A stretch of DNA of 64,000 bases from Arenimonas sp. GDDSR-1. GTDB lineage: Bacteria; Pseudomonadota; Gammaproteobacteria; Xanthomonadales; Xanthomonadaceae. A program made the position numbers and the translations under genes. Numbering within the stretch: the first letter of the stretch is position 1; every line of letters starts with the position of its first letter. Shown here piece after piece: positions 29,544-37,405 of this stretch. The notes below the pieces were generated by a model. The model saw only the letters and a list, made by a program, of their open reading frames with translations, made no database searches and was not told the origin of the DNA. Location of the stretch: positions 1 to 64,000 of the forward strand of contig NZ_JAPDUI010000002.1 in the NCBI RefSeq assembly GCF_025980345.1, given 5' to 3'.

Positions 29544-31487
29544 ATGCTTCAGAATATTCGTGAAAAATCCTCCGGCCCGATCGCCAAACTGATCCTGGTC
29601 ATGATTATCGCCGTCATGGCATTTTTTGGTTACGAGGGCATGAATACCCCCGGTGCTGGCAACTATGTGGCCAAGGTAACCAAACCCGGTAAATTCCTCG
29701 GTTACGGCGAAGACTCGGTCGAAGTCTCCATGGCCGACTACAGCCGCCGCGTCGATCAGATCCGCCAGCAGCAGCGCCAGCAGCAGGGTGAATCATTCGA
29801 TGCGGCCGCATTCGAAAAGCCTGAAAACAAACGCCGCATCCTCGAGCAGATGATCGATGAGGCCGTGATGCAGTTGGGCGCCAAGCAGGCCGGCATCAAA
29901 ATATCCGATGCCATGATCCGTGATGAAATACTGAAAATCGATGCCTTCACCGTTGACGGCAAGTTCGACCAGTCCCGTTACCAGCTGGCCATCCAGCAGC
30001 TGGGTTATACGCCTTCCCAGTTCGAAGACCGCATCCGGCAGGATCTGATGACCCGGTTCATTGCCGATGAGTACGTCAGCTCCGGCATCGCCTCCTATGC
30101 CGATGCCGTTGGCATGCGCAAGCTTGCCGAACAAAAGCGCGATCTTTCCTACCTCGAAGTACCGCTGCCGGCATTGGATGCCAATGCGACCGATGCTGAG
30201 TTGATGGCCTGGTACAACAGCCACAAGACCGAGTACCGGACCGAGGAAACCGTGACCATCGAGTATGTCGAGCTTGACCAGAACGCCGTCCAGTCCGAGC
30301 TCAAGGTCGATGAAGCCGTTCTGCGTTCGCGTTACGAAGAACAGAAAGCCCAGTACGGCACCCCCGAGCAGCGCGTGGCTTCCCACATTCTCATTGAAGT
30401 TCCGGCCGGTGCTTCCGCCGCCGTGGAAGCCGCGGCCAAAGCCAAAGCACAGGCCATTGCCAAGCAGGCCCAGTCCAACCCGGGCAGTTTTGCCGAAATG
30501 GCCAAGAACTCCGATGATCTCGCTAGCAAAGATGCCGGCGGCGACCTCGGTCCGATTGAAAAAGGCATCTTCGGCGATGCGTTCGACAAGGCGTTCTTCG
30601 CCCTGAAGCCGGGCCAGGTTTCCGAGCCAGTCCGCCTGGAAGACGGCTGGCACGTGCTGTATTACCGCGAGCTGATCGCCGGCACCGCCAAACCGTTCGA
30701 AGCCGTCCGCGGCGAAATCGAAGCCGCATACCTCAGCTCCGAACTGGAGCGCCAGTTCAATGAGCTGGCCGGCAAGATGATCAATGCCGTCGGTGAAAAT
30801 GCCAGCTCTCTCGAGCCGGCGGCCAAGGCCGTCGGCAAGCCCCTGCTTCGAAGCGGCGCATTCACGCGGCGTGGCGGAGAAGGCATTGCCGCCCTTGAGC
30901 CGATCCGGAAAGCGGCCTTTTCGGAGGATATTCTGGTCGACCGCCGGGTCAGCGATCTGATTGAACTGGAACCGAACCACGTGGTCATTCTGCGCGTGGT
31001 CGATCACAAGCCCGTGGCCACGCTGCCATTTGCACAGGTCAAGGATGTGGTGCGTCTCGCCTTTGTCCAGGATCGTGCCGCCAAGCAGGCCGAAAAAGAC
31101 GCCAAGGCGCTTCTGCAGCGTTTGAACAAGGGCGAAACGCTCGAGCAGCTCGCCGCAGCCCTGTCGCGTCCGGTCATTCCTGCGCTCGCGGTAAGCCGCC
31201 AGGCACCGGTGCCGCAATTGCAGCCGGTCGTCCAGGAAGCATTCCGTCTGGCGCGTCCGGAAAACGGCAAGCCCGGCGGCGCCGGAATCGCGAAGCTGCC
31301 GGACGGCGGGTATCTGCTGATGCAGTTGAAAGCCGTGAACGAGCCCGATCTGTCGGCGCTGCCGCCGCAGGAACGCTCCGAAATGACCCGTTATCTCGGT
31401 CAGGTGCGCGGAGCCCAGCAGGTCGCCGAATACATCAAGGCCCTGCGCAGCAGTTTCAAAGTGGTGATTGCCGAAGACCGGCTCTGA
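29544..31487 (+). CDS. ppiD: Membrane-anchored periplasmic chaperone PpiD
   Basis: PpiD is an inner-membrane protein with a large periplasmic part that assists proteins leaving the SecYEG channel. The 647 residues have a single membrane helix (about 13-30), a SurA-like N-terminal chaperone region, one parvulin rotamase domain (about 255-365, RVASHILIEVP to DGWHVLYYRE) and a C-terminal helical region. ATG 29544 starts MLQNIREKSSGPIAK, the family N-terminus; a GTG at 29481 would lie in the tRNA terminator. It ends at a bidirectional terminator shared with the converging lytic transglycosylase gene. Confidence 0.95.
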   Translation: MLQNIREKSSGPIAKLILVMIIAVMAFFGYEGMNTPGAGNYVAKVTKPGKFLGYGEDSVEVSMADYSRRVDQIRQQQRQQQGESFDAAAFEKPENKRRILEQMIDEAVMQLGAKQAGIKISDAMIRDEILKIDAFTVDGKFDQSRYQLAIQQLGYTPSQFEDRIRQDLMTRFIADEYVSSGIASYADAVGMRKLAEQKRDLSYLEVPLPALDANATDAELMAWYNSHKTEYRTEETVTIEYVELDQNAVQSELKVDEAVLRSRYEEQKAQYGTPEQRVASHILIEVPAGASAAVEAAAKAKAQAIAKQAQSNPGSFAEMAKNSDDLASKDAGGDLGPIEKGIFGDAFDKAFFALKPGQVSEPVRLEDGWHVLYYRELIAGTAKPFEAVRGEIEAAYLSSELERQFNELAGKMINAVGENASSLEPAAKAVGKPLLRSGAFTRRGGEGIAALEPIRKAAFSEDILVDRRVSDLIELEPNHVVILRVVDHKPVATLPFAQVKDVVRLAFVQDRAAKQAEKDAKALLQRLNKGETLEQLAAALSRPVIPALAVSRQAPVPQLQPVVQEAFRLARPENGKPGGAGIAKLPDGGYLLMQLKAVNEPDLSALPPQERSEMTRYLGQVRGAQQVAEYIKALRSSFKVVIAEDRL

Positions 31488-31512
31488 TTGCGTAAAAGCA
31501 AGTGCGGATTAC

Positions 31513-31541
31513 GAAAGCGCCCGGCAATGCCGGGCGCTTTC
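31513..31541. terminator. Bidirectional terminator between ppiD and the lytic transglycosylase gene
   Basis: A perfect 13-bp stem, GAAAGCGCCCGGC (31513-31525) with GCCGGGCGCTTTC (31529-31541), closes a 3-base loop. A and T residues at the stem base let it act on both converging transcripts. Confidence 0.8.
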
Positions 31542-31550
31542 ATTCAGGGA

Positions 31551-32315
31551 TCAGTTGCCGTTATCGGGCACCGGCGCCAACGGGTCGGTATCGATTTCCA
31601 ATGGCGTGAACACGGTTTCATTCGGCAGTGTCACGCCGAAGCTGGCCGGATTGAACATGAAGCAGCTCAGCGCCTGGATTTTCTTGACATAGGCGTAGGT
31701 GTGCGGCGCCAGACCCGTCGGTAGCCGCCGGTCGGCATCGGCCTTGTCCAGACCCTGGCGTCTCAGGCTTCCGCGCAAGCGGCTGTCACCGGCATTGTAG
31801 GCCATGATGCCGGTCTGCCAATCACCGAACATGTTCTGCAGTTTCTGCAGATAGGAAAGCGCGGCATCGGTTGATTGGATCACCGATAGCCGTCCGTCTT
31901 TTTTCCCGCCGATGCGAAGTCCGTAGTGCCGTCCGGTTTCCGGCATCAGCTGCCACAGGCCGGTCGGCCCGCCCTTGGCAACGGCTTTCGGCTGGAAGCG
32001 GCTTTCCACGAAAGGGATCAGGGCGTATTCCATCGGCAGGCCGCGTTTTTGAGCCTGATAACTGACATGGTCGAGTATCGGCAGCATCACCGACAGTTGC
32101 TGCCCGAACCGACCCGTGTCATGGATGTAGTCTTTCATCCACCGGCTCGAGGCGGCCGCTTCGGTGCAGGATGCGGGATCCAGGGCGCCGCTGATGCGCA
32201 GGAATACATCCTGCCCGCTGCGTTGGAATGCGGCCGGTTTCGGCGCGTCCTGCGCAGCCGATGATCCGGCAATGCCGAGCAGCATCAACAGAAGCCCTGG
32301 CCGCATCGGATTCAC
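31551..32315 (-). CDS. Periplasmic lytic transglycosylase (MltD-like SLT domain)
   Basis: The protein should cleave the MurNAc-GlcNAc bond of peptidoglycan with formation of anhydro-MurNAc. A signal peptide (residues 1-21, SSAAQD) precedes an SLT family 1 domain (about 85-215) with the catalytic Glu104 in IPFVESRF, GLWQLMPETGRHYGL and the MAYNAGDSR segment. The 254 residues lack the LysM repeats that E. coli MltD has at its C-terminus. The ATG overlaps the gloB stop by four bases, which recalls the gloB-mltD neighbourhood of E. coli. Confidence 0.9.
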   Translation of the reverse strand: MNPMRPGLLLMLLGIAGSSAAQDAPKPAAFQRSGQDVFLRISGALDPASCTEAAASSRWMKDYIHDTGRFGQQLSVMLPILDHVSYQAQKRGLPMEYALIPFVESRFQPKAVAKGGPTGLWQLMPETGRHYGLRIGGKKDGRLSVIQSTDAALSYLQKLQNMFGDWQTGIMAYNAGDSRLRGSLRRQGLDKADADRRLPTGLAPHTYAYVKKIQALSCFMFNPASFGVTLPNETVFTPLEIDTDPLAPVPDNGN

Positions 32316-33076
32316 TGGAACCGGTCTTTCCAGGCGCGCAATGCGCTGAAACGCGCCTGGCGGGTCTCCGGCATGTAGCCGAGGTGTCTGGCCAGGCCAC
32401 TGAGTTGCTCGGGATGGTCCGAACGCAGAAACGGATTGCAGGCTTTCTCGACGCCGATCCGTGACGGCAGGCTCGGTTGTCCTGTGGCACGCAGGGCGCT
32501 AATTTCGGCAATCAGCCGGTCCCGCTCCGGATTGACCGGTTCCGCGGCGACTGCAAACCGGGCATTGGACAGCGTGTATTCGTGGGTGCAGCAGACCCGG
32601 GTGTCATCCGGCAGGGCGGCCAGCCGGTCCAAAGACATCAGCATCTGGTCCGGCGTGCCTTCGAACAGGCGGCCACATCCGAGGCTGAACAGGGTATCGC
32701 CGCAGAACAGCACATCGTCATCCGTATAGGCAAGGTGGCTGCGGGTGTGACCGGGGACTGCCAGAACCCGGAATGGCCGGAATCCGGGGGTATGAACGGT
32801 ATCGCCATCCCCGACAATCCGGTCGATGCCGCTGATGCGCGCATCCGCAGGTCCGAACACCGGACCGTTGAAAACTGCGCGCAGCGCCGGCAGGCCGCCG
32901 ATATGGTCGTTATGGTGATGGGTGATCAAGATGGCTTCGATGCGCAGGCCGTCGGCCATGGCGGCAAGGACGGGACCGGCATCGCCCGGATCAACCACGA
33001 TGCTTGCGCCATTGCTGCCGCGGTAGCACCAGATGTAGTTGTCTTCGAAAGCCGGAAGCGCAAGCAGAGCTGTCAT
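32312..33076 (-). CDS. gloB: Hydroxyacylglutathione hydrolase (glyoxalase II)
   Basis: GloB hydrolyses S-lactoylglutathione to D-lactate and glutathione, the second step of methylglyoxal detoxification. The 254 residues form a metallo-beta-lactamase fold with the dinuclear metal motif THHHNDHIGG, a further metal His in VPGHTRSH, FCGDTLFSLGCGR and CCTHEYTLSN. The C-terminal helical domain binds glutathione. It is divergent from the yafS-like gene and forms an operon with the transglycosylase. Confidence 0.96.
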   Translation of the reverse strand: MTALLALPAFEDNYIWCYRGSNGASIVVDPGDAGPVLAAMADGLRIEAILITHHHNDHIGGLPALRAVFNGPVFGPADARISGIDRIVGDGDTVHTPGFRPFRVLAVPGHTRSHLAYTDDDVLFCGDTLFSLGCGRLFEGTPDQMLMSLDRLAALPDDTRVCCTHEYTLSNARFAVAAEPVNPERDRLIAEISALRATGQPSLPSRIGVEKACNPFLRSDHPEQLSGLARHLGYMPETRQARFSALRAWKDRFQ

Positions 33077-33136
33077 GAAAGGTGACCATGGCCGTCATTT
33101 GACGCACAATAGTCCTAGTTTAAACGGTGCCGGCAC

Positions 33137-33748
33137 ATGACGGGCGAAAACAACTGGTTCGAGACCGACAAAGGCCAGGCCTTGGCGGCCGAGGGCGTTT
33201 CTCTGGCCGCGCCCTGGCTGTGGCCCCTGTGCGGCCATAATGCCCTTGTGCTGCAACCGTGCGCGCAGGGGCTTGAACTGCCCGGACTGCAGTGTTCCCC
33301 CGGCTATCAGCTCCAGCGTGCGAACGGACGGTTCTACGGGGATGTCATTGCCGATGATGATCGGCTGCCTCTGGCCAATGAATGCATGGCCCTGGTGCTG
33401 GCGGTATTCGTTCTGGAAACCGCTTCCGATCCGGCGGCACTGATCGCCGAATGCGAACGGATTCTGGTTCCCGAAGGACATCTGGCGGTGCTGCTGCTGA
33501 ATCCTTTCGCTCCGGTACGCTTTACCGGGGTCTGGTCCGGCATGCGCCTCGAAACGGCGCCGGTCTGGTCGGCGATGCTGCGCGATGCCGGTCTGGATCT
33601 GATTCGGCATGAGCAACTCGGCAGTGCTCGACTGCCGGTGTTGCGTTCGGTAAACTTCCTGTTGTTGCGGAAACGCAAATCCGCTCTCACTCCACTGCGC
33701 AAAAATGCCGCGGCCGTCGCCCTGGCCCGGGAAGAAACAAGCTCATGA
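33137..33748 (+). CDS. SAM-dependent methyltransferase-like protein, YafS-like
   Basis: A class I methyltransferase-like fold of 203 residues. The Methyltransf_11-type core is seen in [20 protein letters not shown] and [19 protein letters not shown]. The usual glycine-rich SAM motif I near the N-terminus is weak ([13 protein letters not shown]), so cofactor binding is not certain. The place between gloB and rnhA-dnaQ is that of E. coli yafS, which supports orthology. The rnhA start overlaps its stop by four bases. Substrate unknown. Confidence 0.8.
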   Translation: MTGENNWFETDKGQALAAEGVSLAAPWLWPLCGHNALVLQPCAQGLELPGLQCSPGYQLQRANGRFYGDVIADDDRLPLANECMALVLAVFVLETASDPAALIAECERILVPEGHLAVLLLNPFAPVRFTGVWSGMRLETAPVWSAMLRDAGLDLIRHEQLGSARLPVLRSVNFLLLRKRKSALTPLRKNAAAVALAREETSS

Positions 33749-34200
33749 ACGAGTCCACGACGTCCGTCCCCCATATAGAAATCCATACGGATGGGGCCTG
33801 TTCCGGAAACCCCGGGCCCGGCGGGTGGGGTGCGCTGCTGCGCTATGGAAAAACAGAGAAGGAACTCTCCGGCGGCGAGCGGCACACGACCAATAACCGG
33901 ATGGAGCTGCTGGGCGCCATCTGTGCGCTGGAATCGCTGAACCGGAAGTGCAAGGTGGATCTGTATACCGATTCGCAGTACGTGCAGAAGGGCATTACCG
34001 AATGGCTGCCGGGCTGGATCAGACGCGGATGGAAAAACGCCAAGGGTGAGGCGGTCAAGAATCAGGATCTCTGGCAGCGTCTGCACGAAGCCAATGCACG
34101 GCACAAGGTCCATTGGCATTGGGTGAAAGGGCATGCCGGCCATGCCGAAAATGAGCGTGTCGACGCCCTCGCGCGTTCCGCGGCCGAATCGTACAAATAG
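33745..34200 (+). CDS. rnhA: Ribonuclease HI
   Basis: RNase HI cuts the RNA strand of RNA-DNA hybrids, removing R-loops and primers. The 151 residues show all catalytic acids: Asp in [16 protein letters not shown], Glu in TNNRMELLG, Asp in LYTDSQYV and the terminal Asp in NERVDALA. The basic handle region is present ([12 protein letters not shown]). The ATG overlaps the previous stop (ATGA). dnaQ starts nine bases later in the same direction, whereas in E. coli rnhA and dnaQ are divergent. Confidence 0.97.
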   Translation: MNESTTSVPHIEIHTDGACSGNPGPGGWGALLRYGKTEKELSGGERHTTNNRMELLGAICALESLNRKCKVDLYTDSQYVQKGITEWLPGWIRRGWKNAKGEAVKNQDLWQRLHEANARHKVHWHWVKGHAGHAENERVDALARSAAESYK

Positions 34201-34208
34201 GAAAAAGC

Positions 34209-34904
34209 ATGCGCCAGATCGTTCTCGACACCGAAACCACCGGCCTTTCCTGGGAGAAGGGAAACCGCATCGTTGAAATCGGCTGCATCGAACTCATCAA
34301 TCGGCGGCCTACCGGCAGAACCTACCAGCAATACCTAAATCCGGGCCGCGAAATGGAACCGGGCGCGGCCGAAGTCACTGGATTGACCTTGGATTTCCTG
34401 GCTGACAAGCCCCGCTTCGAAGAATGCGCCCAGGACTTTCTGGCGTTCATCGCCGGTGCCGAGCTGGTCATCCACAATGCCGAGTTCGATGTCGGCTTCC
34501 TGAATTACGAACTGGGCCTGCTTGGGGCCGACTATGGCCGCATCGACCGGCATGCGGGTGTGCTGGATACCCTCAAGATGGCGCGGGAACTGTATCCGGG
34601 GCAGCGCAATTCCCTGGATGCACTCTGCAAACGCCTGGGGGTTGATAACAAACACCGGCAGCTGCACGGGGCGCTTTTGGATGCGGAATTACTGACCGAT
34701 GTCTATTTGGCCATGACATCCGGCCAAACCGGGTTCGGTTTCGACGACGCGGTTCCGGCGGCCGGTGCGGCCGATGCGGAAGTCATTGTTGCGGTTTCAG
34801 GTTCCGCGCTTGTGCTGAAGGCAACGGCGCAGGAGCTTGAAGCCCATCTCGCCCGGATCGGCAAAATCGCGGGCAAGTCGGGAAAAACCCTCTGGCCGGA
34901 TTAA
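34209..34904 (+). CDS. dnaQ: DNA polymerase III epsilon subunit (3'-5' proofreading exonuclease)
   Basis: Epsilon proofreads for the replicative polymerase. The DEDDh exonuclease motifs are intact: Asp7 and Glu9 in LDTETTGL, Asp in HNAEFDVGF, and His and Asp in LHGALLDAELLTD. Just after the exonuclease domain QTGFGF matches the QTxxxF clamp-binding motif known from E. coli (QTSMAF). The C-terminal segment that binds the alpha subunit completes the 231 residues. The stop codon overlaps the stop of the converging PP2C gene at the palindrome TTAA. Confidence 0.96.
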   Translation: MRQIVLDTETTGLSWEKGNRIVEIGCIELINRRPTGRTYQQYLNPGREMEPGAAEVTGLTLDFLADKPRFEECAQDFLAFIAGAELVIHNAEFDVGFLNYELGLLGADYGRIDRHAGVLDTLKMARELYPGQRNSLDALCKRLGVDNKHRQLHGALLDAELLTDVYLAMTSGQTGFGFDDAVPAAGAADAEVIVAVSGSALVLKATAQELEAHLARIGKIAGKSGKTLWPD

Positions 34905-35569
34905 GCGAGGCGCAGCAGCAGGGCGGTCAGGTTGTTGTTTGCTTCGCCGCGAAGGGCGTGCATCAATAGAATTTCTACCGCTTCCTGGGCGCCGAGACGC
35001 GCATCGCATAGACTGGCTTCCAGCTCAGGCCCGCTGCAGGCCTCCAGCATGCCGTCTGTGCACAGCATGATGCTCTGTCCGCGGCGGAATGCCATGCGTG
35101 CTTCGAATATGCAGAGTTTTTCGGTCGGGGTGACACCGAGCGCCTGAATGACATTGGCTCCGGTACCGGTGGCCTTGCCCGCTGTAGCTGCACCCGCATC
35201 CGCCGCAACCGTCCGGAAATGCCTGCCGTCCGAAAATATCGCCCTGCAGGTTCCGACCCAGGCCAGGTGCAGTCCGTCTTCGCTGTATCGTGCCGCAATG
35301 GCACTGGCACCGCTCGGTTGTGAGCCCTGCTGCGGACGCTGGATGCGCAGCGCCTGTCCGGCATTGCGCAGCGCTTCGGAGGGGCTGTCGCCCTGTTGCA
35401 GGCCCTTGCGCAGCTGGTCACGGACAAATGAAGCGGCGATATCGCCGGCATCCGGGCCGCCCATGCCGTCGACCACGACGGCCAGACCCGATGCGGAATC
35501 CAGATCGTAGGTGTCTTCATTCAGCAGGCGTTTTCTGCCGGGGTGGCTGATGTGGCCGATTTCAAACAT
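34901..35569 (-). CDS. PP2C-type serine/threonine phosphatase
   Basis: A soluble PPM/PP2C-like phosphatase of 222 residues. The metal motifs LLNEDTYD, VVVDGMGG and MLCTDGMLE are present. The last motif, which normally reads DNxT and supplies a metal-binding Asp, reads NNNLTALL here, so one metal ligand is replaced by Asn. ATG 35569 starts MFEIGHISHPGRKR, the family opening; an ATG at 35599 would add ten residues. No partner kinase or secretion cluster lies near it, so the pathway is unknown. It is divergent from tRNA-Ser. Confidence 0.82.
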   Translation of the reverse strand: MFEIGHISHPGRKRLLNEDTYDLDSASGLAVVVDGMGGPDAGDIAASFVRDQLRKGLQQGDSPSEALRNAGQALRIQRPQQGSQPSGASAIAARYSEDGLHLAWVGTCRAIFSDGRHFRTVAADAGAATAGKATGTGANVIQALGVTPTEKLCIFEARMAFRRGQSIMLCTDGMLEACSGPELEASLCDARLGAQEAVEILLMHALRGEANNNLTALLLRLA

Positions 35570-35634
35570 GTCTGGAATGGCAGTGGGGCATGCCGACATT
35601 ATGAACGGTTTGGTCCGTTTCGGGGATATACGGC

Positions 35635-35664
35635 TAGCCAAAAAGCCGCCGGGAACGCTATAAT
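35635..35664 (+). promoter_or_regulatory. Promoter for tRNA-Ser (CGA)
   Basis: TATAAT at 35659-35664 is preceded by TAGCCA at 35635-35640 with an 18-bp spacer, the same arrangement as before rplS. The predicted transcription start is about 13 bases before the mature tRNA. Confidence 0.65.
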
Positions 35665-35683
35665 TGCCCTCTACCATGACGCC

Positions 35684-35773
<90 letters not shown>

Positions 35774-35781
35774 GTAGTTCT

Positions 35782-35806
35782 AAAGCCCCTGCCAGCAGGG
35801 GCTTTT
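35782..35806 (+). terminator. Intrinsic terminator after tRNA-Ser (CGA)
   Basis: AAAGCCCCTG (35782-35791) pairs with CAGGGGCTTT (35796-35805) over a 4-base loop. It may also serve the REC-HPt gene that converges on it. Confidence 0.8.
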
Positions 35807-35828
35807 CATTATCGAATTGCTTGCGCAA

Positions 35829-36572
35829 TCATGAGTGTTCTGAAAGGACCGCCAGCTGGTTATCGATCCAGTCAATCAATTGCAACAGCTCTTTCGAGCT
35901 GGCATTGGCCTGAATTTTTTTCTCCAGAGCTAGCGTTAACTCACTCAGAGCATTAAGGCCAATGGTCGCCGCGGATCCTTTCAATGCATGTGCAATATTT
36001 GTCAGTTCCGTGTAATTGCCATTGAAGAGCATGTTTCTCAATTTCATGCCGTCATCGCGATGACAGTCAACGAAAGCCTCATGCGCGCGCCGCAGTGCGC
36101 CAACATTCCCCAGAAAACGGGCTTCGGAAGCACTATTGAAAAACTCGACAGACGGGTCGGCTACCAGCTCGATTATTCCGCATGGTTTCAGCCAGCGAGT
36201 CAGGCATCCCCATAGTTCATCGACATCAATGGGTTTTGCCAGGAAGTCACTCATACCGGCGGCCAGGCAGGCGTTCTGATCTGCTCTGCTGCTCGCGGCC
36301 GAAAGTCCGACAATCGGCCTTCTGAAGCCACTCATGCGCATCTGATGCGCAGCTTCGATACCGTCCATGCCCGGCATCCTGACGTCCATGAAGACCAGAT
36401 CGGGATCAGCTACCTCGAGTGCCAAGCAGGCTTCCCCGCCGGTCCCGACCATTACCACGTCGATGCCCGCCATCGTCAGCCATTGGCGGATTATGGTCTG
36501 GTTGAACGCATTGTCTTCTGCGACCAAAATGCGAAGGCCACGGAACTCCTGAGGAACTGATAGCGATAGCAT
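35829..36572 (-). CDS. Receiver-HPt two-domain phosphorelay protein
   Basis: The 247-residue protein has an N-terminal receiver domain (about 12-130) with acidic pocket in VAEDN, phospho-acceptor Asp63 (VFMDVRMPGMDG) and Lys113 (LAKPID), followed by an HPt domain (about 145-245) with His195 in HALKGSAATIG. Such pairs occur at the C-terminus of hybrid sensor kinases, but here no kinase domain precedes them. It could relay phosphate between an unlinked hybrid kinase and a response regulator, perhaps the divergently encoded one at 36706. The gene looks richer in AT than the dnaQ region, which may indicate transfer. Confidence 0.88.
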   Translation of the reverse strand: MLSLSVPQEFRGLRILVAEDNAFNQTIIRQWLTMAGIDVVMVGTGGEACLALEVADPDLVFMDVRMPGMDGIEAAHQMRMSGFRRPIVGLSAASSRADQNACLAAGMSDFLAKPIDVDELWGCLTRWLKPCGIIELVADPSVEFFNSASEARFLGNVGALRRAHEAFVDCHRDDGMKLRNMLFNGNYTELTNIAHALKGSAATIGLNALSELTLALEKKIQANASSKELLQLIDWIDNQLAVLSEHS

Positions 36573-36705
36573 TTGTGCTTGAAAAATGTCATGGCATATA
36601 TCTAAATCGATTCTAGCACGGACGCTTCGGCGCTCCGAGGCTTGTGGGCCATGGATTTTGCTTTACAATAGGTAGGGGGATGATCAGGGGTGTTTCAAGT
36701 CAGAC

Positions 36706-37392
36706 ATGCATATCGGAATCCTAGAAGACGAAATCACGCAGCAGGAGATGTATCGCCTGTGGTTCAGTGCGGGTGGGTTCAATTGTGATTGTTTCGACAC
36801 GGCACGGAATTTTACCGATGCTCTTCAGACCCGGAAATACGACATTCTGATTATCGATTGGATGGTTCCAGACGGTAATGGAATAGATGTGCTTGCCTGG
36901 GTCCGCAAGAATATCGGATGGAATATTCCTGTGATTTTCATTACTGCAAAGGATGCCGAGCTGGATATCGTGTCTGCACTCAAGGCCGGTGCCGATGACT
37001 ATGTGGTCAAGCCGCCAAAGAGCCATGAATTGAAGGCGCGGATCGAGTCGCTTGCCCGTCGCTCAAAGCCGGCTCAGGTTTTGAATTTCGGCGACTACCG
37101 GGTCGATCGCGACCGGCGGTGCATCGAAGTCGATGGCAAGGCGGTAGAGCTTACCCAGAAAGAGTTCGAGTTGGTCTGTCATATGTTCCAGAGTCCCGGC
37201 GTTTTACTGTCTCGGGTTGCCCTGCTAGAAAAGCTGTGGGGTCTGAATGCCGATGTCGATACCCGCACCGTCGACACCCATGTCAGCCGTATCCGGCGCA
37301 AGCTCGATATCGGACCGAAGCATGGCTGGCAGATATTCCCGGTCTACGGCTGGGGTTACCGCATCGAGAAGGTCAATAAAACCGTAGAGTGA
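36706..37392 (+). CDS. OmpR/PhoB-family response regulator
   Basis: The 228-residue protein has a receiver domain (1-118; acidic Glu7/Asp8, phospho-acceptor Asp51 in LIIDWMVPDG, Lys102 in VVKPPK) and a winged-helix DNA-binding domain (about 128-225; recognition helix near VDTRTVDTHVSRIRRKL, wing near YGWGYRIE). TACAAT at 36664-36669 may be its -10 element. No sensor kinase is adjacent. It is divergent from the REC-HPt gene and convergent with the glycosyltransferase gene. Targets unknown; the neighbourhood suggests surface polysaccharide control. Confidence 0.9.
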   Translation: MHIGILEDEITQQEMYRLWFSAGGFNCDCFDTARNFTDALQTRKYDILIIDWMVPDGNGIDVLAWVRKNIGWNIPVIFITAKDAELDIVSALKAGADDYVVKPPKSHELKARIESLARRSKPAQVLNFGDYRVDRDRRCIEVDGKAVELTQKEFELVCHMFQSPGVLLSRVALLEKLWGLNADVDTRTVDTHVSRIRRKLDIGPKHGWQIFPVYGWGYRIEKVNKTVE

Positions 37393-37405
37393 GGTTCGCT
37401 CAACA

